From NCBI GenBank assembly GCA_017464225.1, contig JAFUDW010000041.1, positions 1-14,111 on the forward strand: DNA of 14,111 nt. The letters are read 5' to 3'. Below the pieces are notes generated by a model. The model searched no databases, was not told where the DNA came from, and worked only from the letters and a program-made list of their open reading frames with translations. This document shows positions 1 to 6,076 of the stretch, one piece after another. The DNA comes from Clostridia bacterium (GTDB taxonomy: Bacteria; Bacillota_A; Clostridia; Christensenellales; Aristaeellaceae). Positions within the stretch are counted from its first letter, which is position 1, and each line of letters opens with the position of its first letter. Position numbers and translations under genes: made by a program.

Positions 1-83
1 AACTCAAGGATATCGGCGGAGGCCACCTGTGCCGCTGCTGCCGCCTGGCTGAAATCGCCAAGGAAAAGGAGGGGGCCAAATGA
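1..83 (+). CDS. OppD/DppD-like ABC transporter ATP-binding protein, C-terminal end (partial)
   Basis: Only the last 26 codons are present; the frame begins at base 3 and ends with TGA at 81-83. The peptide ends in a GGGH stretch, then closely spaced cysteines (CRCC) and a lysine/glutamate-rich tail. This resembles the C-terminal end of OppD/DppD-type ATPases after the oligo_HPY region, where a GH and a Cys are common. The main argument is context: the stop overlaps the start of an OppF-type ATPase by ATGA, the usual arrangement for the paired nucleotide-binding subunits of an oligopeptide/oligosaccharide importer. The permeases and binding protein would lie upstream, outside the window. The fragment is too short to exclude another protein. 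Confidence 0.6.
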   Translation, partial: LKDIGGGHLCRCCRLAEIAKEKEGAK

Positions 84-1048
84 GCACGCCGATGATCGAG
101 GTCAAGCACCTCAAAAAGTATTTCAACACCCCCAAGGGCACGCTGCACGCCGTGGACGATATCTCCTTCAAGATCGAGAAGGGCAAAACCATGGGCGTGG
201 TGGGCGAGTCGGGCTGCGGCAAATCCACCCTGGGCCGCACCATCATCCATCTGCTGGAATCCACCGACGGCCAGATCTTCCTGGACGGCAAGGATATCAC
301 GCACGTGGATAAAAAGCAGATGCATGAGATCAACGAGCGCATGCAGATCGTGTTCCAGGATCCCTATTCCAGCCTGAACCCCCGGCAAACGGTGGAGGAC
401 GTGATCCGCGAGCCCCTGAAGCTCAGTAAGCGCTACAAGACCAACGCCGAGATCGACGCGAAAACCGACGAGCTCATGAAGCTGGTGGGCATCGACGAGC
501 GGCTTCGCCACGCCTATCCCCATGAGCTGGACGGCGGCCGCCGTCAGCGCGTGGGCATCGCAAGGGCCCTTTCCCTGAACCCGGATTTCATCGTGTGCGA
601 CGAGCCGGTGAGCGCCCTGGACGTATCCATCCAGGCCCAGGTGCTGAACCTGCTCCAGGATCTGCAGGAAAAGCAGGGCCTGACCTACATGTTCGTCACC
701 CATGACCTGAGCGTGGTGCGCCATATCAGCGACGATATCTGCGTCATGTATCTGGGCCAGCTGGTGGAAACCAGCCCGGCCAAGGAGCTGTTCATCCGCC
801 CGCTGCATCCCTATACGAAAGCGCTTCTTTCGGCCATCCCCAGCACCGATATCGATCATCCCCATGAGCGCATAAAGCTGCAGGGCGAAATCACCAGACC
901 CATCGATCCCAAGCCCGGCTGCCGCTTCGCCGCCCGGTGCCCCTACGCCACCGAGGCCTGCCGCCAGCCTCAGCAGCTGGAGGAGATCCTGCCCAACCAC
1001 TATATCTCCTGCTGCCGCGCCAGGGAATTGAACAAGGATTTGCTGTAA
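80..1048 (+). CDS. oppF: OppF/DppF-family ABC transporter ATP-binding protein
   Basis: ATP-hydrolysing subunit of an Opp/Dpp-type importer, acting on the inner face of the membrane with the OppD-like partner just upstream. The 322 residues match the family length. Walker A is GESGCGKST at 42-50, the Q-loop glutamine is Q93 (VFQDP), Walker B is FIVCDE at 170-175 followed by the D-loop (SALD), and the switch histidine is H208 (THD). The C-terminal oligo_HPY region holds CRFAARCPYATEAC at about 281-294. The ABC signature reads LDGGR (150-154) instead of LSGGQ; I recall this variant from other clostridial OppF proteins, so it is probably functional. The gene ends in tandem TAA codons. Opp-family systems carry peptides, nickel or oligosaccharides, and the sequence does not say which; the symbol denotes the family only. 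Confidence 0.93.
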   Translation: MSTPMIEVKHLKKYFNTPKGTLHAVDDISFKIEKGKTMGVVGESGCGKSTLGRTIIHLLESTDGQIFLDGKDITHVDKKQMHEINERMQIVFQDPYSSLNPRQTVEDVIREPLKLSKRYKTNAEIDAKTDELMKLVGIDERLRHAYPHELDGGRRQRVGIARALSLNPDFIVCDEPVSALDVSIQAQVLNLLQDLQEKQGLTYMFVTHDLSVVRHISDDICVMYLGQLVETSPAKELFIRPLHPYTKALLSAIPSTDIDHPHERIKLQGEITRPIDPKPGCRFAARCPYATEACRQPQQLEEILPNHYISCCRARELNKDLL

Positions 1049-1056
1049 TAAAACGT

Positions 1057-1083
1057 CCCGGCGGAGGGCGTCCCTCCGCCGGG
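1057..1083 (+). promoter_or_regulatory. Perfect GC-rich hairpin between OppF and the MBL gene
   Basis: A perfect 12-bp inverted repeat (CCCGGCGGAGGG / CCCTCCGCCGGG) with a 3-base loop begins 8 bases after the OppF stop. On the + strand it is followed by CATGAAAGG, with no T-tract, so it does not look like a full intrinsic terminator in the gene direction. It more likely protects the upstream mRNA 3' end or causes partial termination, lowering expression of the MBL gene. On the - strand the stem is followed by ACGTTTTATTA, so it could stop antisense transcripts. Confidence 0.6.
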
Positions 1084-1100
1084 CATGAAAGGACAAGATC

Positions 1101-2057
1101 ATGAGCGAGAAAAAATGGTTTGATTTTTCCTGCAAAAGCAATATTTTGCTGGAGGATGAGGAGGGCAACCGCACGCCCATGAGCGAGCCCTATTACCGGG
1201 TGGAGCAGATCGCGCCAAAAACCTGGAAGATCCTTTCCGACGGGGATTTTTCCTACCTGCTGGAGGGCGAGGAGGGCGACGCCCTGCTCATCGACAGCGG
1301 CTACGGCGCGGGCAACATCCGGGAATACTGCAAGGGCCTGATCGGCCATGACGTGCCCCGCATCGTCAATACCCACCACCATTTCGATCATACCGCCAAC
1401 GACGGGTATTTTGATCTGGTATACATGGCCGCCGAATCGGTGCCGCTGGCCACCCAGCCCTTCCCCAGCTTTGAGGGCATCAATTTCCCCCGGAATTACG
1501 AGGTGCAGATCGTGGAGGACGGCGATATCATCCCGCTCAAGGGCCGCGATCTGCTGGCGTTCAAAATGCCCGATCACGCCGTGGGCAGCATCGTGCTGCT
1601 GGACAAGGCGAGCCGATTGCTGTTTGTGGGCGACGAATACGGCATGCCTTTTGGCAAGGCCCTGAACACTACGGTGGAAAACTGGGCGCGCCTGAGCGAA
1701 AAGCTGCTGCCCTACCGCAAGGATTACGACGCCGTTTGGGGCGGCAACGGCCAGGCCGATCCCGATATCGTGCAAAAGCTCTACGACAACTGCAAAGCCA
1801 TTCTGAACGGCGCGGAAGGCGCGCCCCGGGAGGACCCGCCCTTCAACAACTGGCAGCAGACCGACGAACAGGGCCGCATCGTGTGGAAGCGCAAGCTGCC
1901 CCATCCCGGCGACGGTCCCAAGCACCAGAAGAAGGGCAGCGACGGCAAGATCCAGGACGTGCGCTGGAACGAAAAGCAGGAGAGCACCAAGCGCATTTAT
2001 GGCGAGGCGCCCAGCGCCATCGTGTACGATATCAATAAAATCTTTAACAACAAATGA
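1101..2057 (+). CDS. MBL-fold (metallo-beta-lactamase superfamily) hydrolase
   Basis: Predicted cytoplasmic alpha-beta/beta-alpha hydrolase of 318 residues with no signal peptide. The metal motif HxHxDH is intact as HHHFDH (H92, H94, D96, H97, after NT at 90-91). A later histidine in PDHAVGSI (H159) and an aspartate in LFVGDEYG (D178) match the third and bridging ligands. Where the family usually has a last histidine (PGHG-type motif), this protein reads WGGNGQAD, with N216 in the His place, so the second metal site may be altered. Residues 240-318 form a polar, lysine-rich extension. The start is ATG 1101 with AAAGGA at 1088-1093. The gene sits between an Opp ATPase and an amidohydrolase-family gene. 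Substrate is unknown; lactones, thioesters, phosphodiesters or beta-lactams are all possible for the fold. Confidence 0.85.
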   Translation: MSEKKWFDFSCKSNILLEDEEGNRTPMSEPYYRVEQIAPKTWKILSDGDFSYLLEGEEGDALLIDSGYGAGNIREYCKGLIGHDVPRIVNTHHHFDHTANDGYFDLVYMAAESVPLATQPFPSFEGINFPRNYEVQIVEDGDIIPLKGRDLLAFKMPDHAVGSIVLLDKASRLLFVGDEYGMPFGKALNTTVENWARLSEKLLPYRKDYDAVWGGNGQADPDIVQKLYDNCKAILNGAEGAPREDPPFNNWQQTDEQGRIVWKRKLPHPGDGPKHQKKGSDGKIQDVRWNEKQESTKRIYGEAPSAIVYDINKIFNNK

Positions 2058-2073
2058 AAGGTGGGTGCGTATC

Positions 2074-3117
2074 ATGAACAAAGTGATCGACGCCAACCTG
2101 TATTGGTTCCCGGAAGAACTGTTTACCAATCAAGACCTATCAGAGCAATTCCTCTCTGAAATCCCCATCCAGTACGGCATCAAGGGATATCTGAAGGAAA
2201 ACAAGGACAGCGGTCTCAGGCAGTACGTGATCGAAAAGCCCGTTGGCAGCGAAAACCTGAACTACGTTCAGGGCGATTACGTGCTGGAAAAGCAGCTGAG
2301 CGATATGGACAAAGCCGGCATCGACAAGGCGGTGCTCAAGCTCTCCTGCCAGCAGGAATGGATGGGGCTGGACATGTGCCGCCAGTTCAACGACGGCATG
2401 GCGGAGCATGTGAAGCAGAGCAAGGGCCGCATGGCGGGCCTTGGCGTGGTGCCGCCTCAGGGGACGCCCGCCGTATTCAAGGAAATCGATCGCTGCCTGG
2501 ACGCGCTCCATTTCGGCGGTCTGCAGCTGTCCGCCCATTACGGCAATCTGTATCTGGACGACGAGGCTTTCGCCCCCTTCTTCGCCTACCTGAACGAGCG
2601 GAAGGCGACCTGCTACGTCCATCACGTGCCGGTGCCCGTTCAGTACGACAGCCTGACGGCGTATACCAACCTGCGCCGCAGCTACGGCCGCTGTATCGAT
2701 CAGGCCACCGCCATCGGGCGGGAGCTGTTCAGCGGGTTCTTTACCAAGTATCCCAACGTGAAGCTGGTTCACTCCATGCTGGGCGGCGGGTTCTTCGCCT
2801 ACGCCAGCCTGTGGTTCCCCAAGAAGCCCCGCGTGCAGGAGGCCGTCAGCCGGTTCAAGGACGATAACGAGCTGGTGGTAGAGCAGCTCAAAAACAACAT
2901 CTTCTTTGAAATGAGCCATGCCCAGCCCTGGGGCAAGGAGCAGCTGGAATGCGCGGTGAAAACCCTGGGCGCCGATCATATCCTGTTCGGCTCCTCCTTC
3001 CCGGTGCGGCCCGTATGGCTGCTGGAGGGCGCGGACTTCGTTAGAAATCTGGATATTTCCGAAGAAGAAAAAGAATTGATCCTGCACGGCAACGCCGAAA
3101 GGCTCTATCATCTGTAA
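2074..3117 (+). CDS. Amidohydrolase-2 (PF04909-like) TIM-barrel protein with degenerate metal site
   Basis: A 347-residue protein resembling the ACMSD/resorcylate-decarboxylase branch of the amidohydrolase superfamily. Family marks are the N-terminal D-x-x-x-x-W-x-P segment (6-13), YVHH after strand 5 (H183/H184), LVHSMLGGGF (H233), ILFGSSFP (303-310) and the closing GNAERLYHL. The usual first-strand HxH (or ExH) reads N8-L9-Y10, and the usual GSDxP aspartate is S308, so three metal or catalytic positions are changed while the strand 5 and 6 histidines remain. It may be metal-free, use altered chemistry, or be a binding or regulatory relative. I chose ATG 2074 because AAAGGTGG lies at 2057-2064; the in-frame ATG at 1999 would overlap the MBL gene by 59 bases and adds 25 unrelated residues. 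The MBL stop is 16 bases upstream, so co-transcription is likely. Confidence 0.83.
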   Translation: MNKVIDANLYWFPEELFTNQDLSEQFLSEIPIQYGIKGYLKENKDSGLRQYVIEKPVGSENLNYVQGDYVLEKQLSDMDKAGIDKAVLKLSCQQEWMGLDMCRQFNDGMAEHVKQSKGRMAGLGVVPPQGTPAVFKEIDRCLDALHFGGLQLSAHYGNLYLDDEAFAPFFAYLNERKATCYVHHVPVPVQYDSLTAYTNLRRSYGRCIDQATAIGRELFSGFFTKYPNVKLVHSMLGGGFFAYASLWFPKKPRVQEAVSRFKDDNELVVEQLKNNIFFEMSHAQPWGKEQLECAVKTLGADHILFGSSFPVRPVWLLEGADFVRNLDISEEEKELILHGNAERLYHL

Positions 3118-3132
3118 AACGGGGGGACGCGC

Positions 3133-3609
3133 ATGCCGCGGTTTATCATCAACGACAAATGGTACGGCTGGAGCGCCCCGGAGGGCGAAATGAAGCGGGC
3201 CAAGCGGCTTCTGCCGCTTTTGACCGCCGTCAATCTGGCCCTGTCCGTTGCCTGCGGGCTGATCCCCACCGGCGTTTCCCGGCACAACTGGGTCGCCTTC
3301 GCCGCCACGGCGGCGCTGGTGGCCCTGGCCGCGGAAATCGTCGGCGTGGTTCGGTTCTGCCGGGCGAAAAGCCAGATGTACCAGCGGGAATTTGAGGCCA
3401 TAGACCATTTCATCCGGCTGCCCTGCCTGCTGCACATGCTGCTGACGGCGGCGGCGGTGATCGCGGCCGTTGTGTCCTGCATCCAGAACTGGACGGGCTG
3501 GCTGGACGCGCTGCTTTTGATCCTGTTGGCGTCGACAGGCGCGTGCTCCTTCCTTGTTTACAACTATTACCGGGCGCTGCCCACCTTTGAAATGAAGCAG
3601 CCGGAATGA
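3133..3609 (+). CDS. Hypothetical four-helix membrane protein
   Basis: I do not recognise a family. The 158-residue product has a short polar N-terminus containing two Trp (W10, W13), then four likely membrane segments at about 26-46, 53-74, 97-117 and 123-144. A charged loop lies between helices 2 and 3 (about 75-95: RFCRAKSQMYQREFEAIDHF). There is no signal peptide and no recognisable catalytic motif. The start ATG 3133 follows GGGGGGA at 3121-3127, and the gene begins 15 bases after the amidohydrolase stop, so it is probably translated from the same mRNA. The hydrophobic pattern makes a coding role credible, but function cannot be assigned. It could be a small integral-membrane accessory protein. 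Confidence 0.7.
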   Translation: MPRFIINDKWYGWSAPEGEMKRAKRLLPLLTAVNLALSVACGLIPTGVSRHNWVAFAATAALVALAAEIVGVVRFCRAKSQMYQREFEAIDHFIRLPCLLHMLLTAAAVIAAVVSCIQNWTGWLDALLLILLASTGACSFLVYNYYRALPTFEMKQPE

Positions 3610-3684
3610 TTTTTCCGCTGCGCTCCCAGGCCCACAGATCGTTGTAGTATGATCGAAGACATCTTGCGGATGGAGGAGCTTTCC

Positions 3685-4146
3685 GTGAACAAATTCAAAG
3701 TGATCAAATCCATGCTGATGAACCTGCCTGTTTCCCTGACCATGAGCTTTGTGGCCCAGTGGGTGAATATCCGCCACGGCCATATGCAGCATTTTGAATG
3801 GGGCAGCATGGCCGTCAGCTTTTGCTTTTCTTATTTCATCGCCTTCCTGATCGCCTACTTTCTTCCCACGGACAAGTGGGGCTTCGCCTTCGCGGAAAAG
3901 TGCGGGGCGAAAAGGGGCACCTGGACCTTCGATATCCTGGTGAACCTGGTGGTCAACACCGTGTTCTGCGTGATCATGACGGCGGTGATGCACGCTTTCA
4001 CCGCCTGCTTGCTGGGCGGACTGCCCCTGAGCACCGTCCCCGGCGGCTTCCTGGAAATGATCGGCCCGGTGTGGATCTCCTGCTTTATCGTCAGCCTCCT
4101 TACCCAGCGGCCCGCCATCCGGCTGGCAAAAAAGATCGCCGGATGA
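3685..4146 (+). CDS. Small membrane protein, possibly two DUF2798-like repeats
   Basis: A 153-residue integral membrane protein with four hydrophobic segments at about 10-27, 40-60, 83-108 and 122-140. The two halves look alike: each has a polar lead-in, a helix, a G/P-rich turn and a second helix ending near K/R residues. This recalls proteins with tandem DUF2798 domains, though I could not run a search. I chose GTG 3685 because a strong GGAGG lies at 3672-3676, eight bases before it. The alternative ATG 3649 lacks a good site and adds a polar N-terminus (MIEDILRMEEL) just before the helix. It is the last gene before the terminator at 4200-4242. Function unknown. Confidence 0.65.
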   Translation: MNKFKVIKSMLMNLPVSLTMSFVAQWVNIRHGHMQHFEWGSMAVSFCFSYFIAFLIAYFLPTDKWGFAFAEKCGAKRGTWTFDILVNLVVNTVFCVIMTAVMHAFTACLLGGLPLSTVPGGFLEMIGPVWISCFIVSLLTQRPAIRLAKKIAG

Positions 4147-4199
4147 CGGCGGCGTGCCCGAATAAATGAAGAACGCGGAATGATCAATTGACGAAGAAT

Positions 4200-4242
4200 A
4201 TGCCAGCCATGAGGAAGCATTTGCCATGGCTGGCATTGTTTT
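4200..4242 (+). terminator. Rho-independent terminator ending the first operon
   Basis: A perfect 12-bp stem, ATGCCAGCCATG (4200-4211) paired with CATGGCTGGCAT (4225-4236), with a 13-base loop, is followed at once by TGTTTT. It lies 54 bases after the last membrane-protein stop. It separates the transporter/hydrolase genes from the carbohydrate genes. Confidence 0.85.
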
Positions 4243-4306
4243 AACCGTATTACATTCTGCGTTCGCTGATGCAAATTCAGATAAAGCGTAAATTCCTCCG
4301 CGTACG

Positions 4307-4354
4307 ATGTATGATATGGTCGATGTAATTGTATGAAGTGACCGGATCATACAT
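4307..4354 (+). promoter_or_regulatory. Inverted repeat upstream of the GH43 promoter (candidate operator)
   Basis: ATGTATGAT at 4307-4315 is the exact reverse complement of ATCATACAT at 4346-4354, 30 bases apart. The right arm ends 9 bases before the -35 hexamer at 4364. Another GTATGA copy lies at 4331-4336. Spaced half-sites just upstream of a promoter suit an activator or a looping repressor of the carbohydrate genes. A similar GGATCATAyAT string occurs upstream of the GH95 gene (5944-5954). No regulator gene for it is identified in the window. Confidence 0.45.
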
Positions 4355-4363
4355 ATCGGAGGG

Positions 4364-4392
4364 TTGACAGCGCCGCGAAAACCAATTACAAT
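4364..4392 (+). promoter_or_regulatory. Sigma-A-type promoter of the carbohydrate operon
   Basis: TTGACA at 4364-4369, a 17-base spacer, then TACAAT at 4387-4392: a perfect -35 and five of six bases in the -10. Transcription would begin near 4399, leaving a leader of about 70 bases before ATG 4470. The rest of the 323-base gap (4147-4469) holds the upstream terminator and the inverted repeat; I see no gene in it. Confidence 0.85.
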
Positions 4393-4469
4393 GATTTGCG
4401 GAAAACTGCTTTTATTGAACCGTTTTTGACCAAAGCTTTGCATAGGACGACAGGAAAGGACGACGGCGC

Positions 4470-5933
4470 ATGCGATATACCAATCCGATCCTTTACGGGG
4501 ATTATTCCGACCCGGACGTGGTGCGGGTGGGCGAGGACTTTTATATGATCTCCTCCTCCTTTACCTATGTGCCCGGCATTCCCGTGCTTCATTCCCGGGA
4601 TCTGGTGCATTGGGAGCTGATCGGCTACGCGGCCCGGCGTCTGCCCTTCGCCCGGTACGATCAGCCGGCGCACAAGCGCGGCGTCTGGGCGCCCAGCCTG
4701 CGGTACCATAACGGCCTGTTCTATGTGTACGCGTGCATGCCGGACGAGGGGCTGTTTGCCTTTACGGCCCGGGATCCCGCGGGCGAATGGGAATGCCACT
4801 ATGTGAAGGACGTGACCGGCTGGATTGATCCCTGCCCGCTCTTTGACGATGATGGCCGGGTGTGGCTGGTGCACGGCTTTGCCGCCAGCCGGGCGGGCAT
4901 CAATAACGTGCTCTACGTGCACAAGATGTCGGCCGACGGGCTGATCGTGCTGGACAAGGGCCGCATGGTGTACGACGGCGCCGACCATGACGATATCACG
5001 GTGGAGGGCCCCAAGGCCTATAAGCGCGACGCCATGTACTGGATCCTGTGCCCGGCGGGCGGCGTAAAGCCCGGATATCAGCTGGCGCTGAGATCGCAGA
5101 GCATATACGGCCCCTATGAGCGCCGGGTGGTGCTGAGCCAGGGCAATACGCCCATCAACGGCCCCCACCAGGGCGGCTGGGTGAACGACGGCCACGGCAA
5201 GGACTGGTTTATTCATTTTCAGGATATGGACGCCTATGGGCGCGTAACGCACCTGCAGCCGGTGGACTGGAGCAGCGGATGGCCTGTCATGGGCAAAAAG
5301 GGCGCGCCCGTGCTGGGCGGGCAGGCGGATCTGCCGGCCTTCGCGGCCGAGATCCCCACCTCCGACGATTTCAGGCAAGGACTGGGGCTGCAGTGGCAAT
5401 GGCAGGCCAACCTCAACCAGGGCTGGTATACCGAATTGAAGCCCGGGCTGCGCCTGCATGCCGCCCCGGCTGAAAGCCTGTTCCACGCGGGCAATTTCCT
5501 TTCCCAGCTGATGCAGACCCATGATTTTGATATGGATGTGCAGTTTGACACCCATGCCCAGGACGGCGACATCGCGGGCGTGGGCATGATGGGCTATACC
5601 TATTATTATATCGCCCTGGGCCAGGGCCGGGTGAGCCTGAAAATGGGGACGGCCACGGAGGTCAGCCGCTGGGTCCCCGAGCGGGTCACGGAAACGGTCC
5701 TTTCGGAGGCCGCCTGGCCCGACGCCAGGATCCTTCTGCGCATGCGCGTCCGGCGGGGCAACGTATCCTTCTTCTTTGGGGAGGGCAATCATTCGCTCCG
5801 GCCCCTGGGCGGAGAATATCCCATGACCTGCGGCGGCTGGACGGGGGCGCGGCCCGGCCTGTTCGTCCTCAACACCCAGGGGCGCTGGGGCGGCTGGGCC
5901 GACGTGGCCTGTGTAAAAATAACCGGCGCGTAA
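4470..5933 (+). CDS. Glycoside hydrolase family 43 (beta-xylosidase / alpha-L-arabinofuranosidase type)
   Basis: A 487-residue inverting glycosidase with an N-terminal five-bladed propeller (about 1-280) and a C-terminal beta-sandwich (about 300-485) of the kind found in two-domain GH43 xylosidases. The catalytic triad is readable: general base D14 in YSDPDV, pKa-modulating D120 in WIDPCPLFDDDG, and general acid E179 in TVEGPKAY. The opening (NPILYGDYSDPDV, then DFYMISSSF) is typical. Likely action is removal of terminal xylose or arabinose from short oligosaccharides; the exact sugar is not readable. There is no signal peptide, so it should work in the cytoplasm on imported fragments. ATG 4470 follows AGGAAAGGA (4452-4460) and a strong promoter, which makes it the first gene of the carbohydrate operon. 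Confidence 0.92.
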   Translation: MRYTNPILYGDYSDPDVVRVGEDFYMISSSFTYVPGIPVLHSRDLVHWELIGYAARRLPFARYDQPAHKRGVWAPSLRYHNGLFYVYACMPDEGLFAFTARDPAGEWECHYVKDVTGWIDPCPLFDDDGRVWLVHGFAASRAGINNVLYVHKMSADGLIVLDKGRMVYDGADHDDITVEGPKAYKRDAMYWILCPAGGVKPGYQLALRSQSIYGPYERRVVLSQGNTPINGPHQGGWVNDGHGKDWFIHFQDMDAYGRVTHLQPVDWSSGWPVMGKKGAPVLGGQADLPAFAAEIPTSDDFRQGLGLQWQWQANLNQGWYTELKPGLRLHAAPAESLFHAGNFLSQLMQTHDFDMDVQFDTHAQDGDIAGVGMMGYTYYYIALGQGRVSLKMGTATEVSRWVPERVTETVLSEAAWPDARILLRMRVRRGNVSFFFGEGNHSLRPLGGEYPMTCGGWTGARPGLFVLNTQGRWGGWADVACVKITGA

Positions 5934-5943
5934 GCCGTATATG

Positions 5944-5962
5944 GGATCATATATCATATAAT
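5944..5962 (+). promoter_or_regulatory. Candidate internal promoter/operator upstream of the GH95 gene
   Basis: A perfect TATAAT occurs at 5957-5962, but the hexamer 17 bases upstream (GCCGTA) is a poor -35, so any promoter here would need an activator. It overlaps GGATCATATAT at 5944-5954, which matches GGATCATACAT upstream of the GH43 promoter (4344-4354) at 10 of 11 bases. This suggests a shared regulator for the two genes but could be chance in an AT-rich spacer. Confidence 0.35.
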
Positions 5963-6023
5963 GCGCATGATCACAAATAAGCATGATGCATGGACGATCT
6001 GATTTCGGTAATCAACTCCTTTG

Positions 6024-6055
6024 CCGGGGCTGTCGGAACCATCCGGCAGCCCCGG
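6024..6055 (+). promoter_or_regulatory. Strong hairpin in the GH43-GH95 spacer (attenuator or weak terminator)
   Basis: The left arm CCGGGGCTGTCGGA pairs with TCCGGCAGCCCCGG around the loop ACCA: 14 pairs, one of them a G-T wobble. Only TTCCT follows, so the U-tract is weak. It lies 91 bases after the GH43 stop and 21 bases before the GH95 start. It may partly terminate GH43 transcripts or act in the GH95 leader. It also argues against translation starting at the upstream in-frame ATG 5990. Confidence 0.6.
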
Positions 6056-6076
6056 TTCCTACGGACGGATGATGGT

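Noticed and set aside
150..560. OppF signature LDGGR as evidence of a dead ATPase
   Set aside because: Walker A, Q-loop, Walker B glutamate and switch histidine are intact, and I recall this signature variant from other clostridial Opp ATPases.
1999..2073. Longer start for the amidohydrolase-family gene at ATG 1999
   Set aside because: It would overlap the MBL gene by 59 bases, lacks a ribosome site and adds non-homologous residues; ATG 2074 has a good Shine-Dalgarno.
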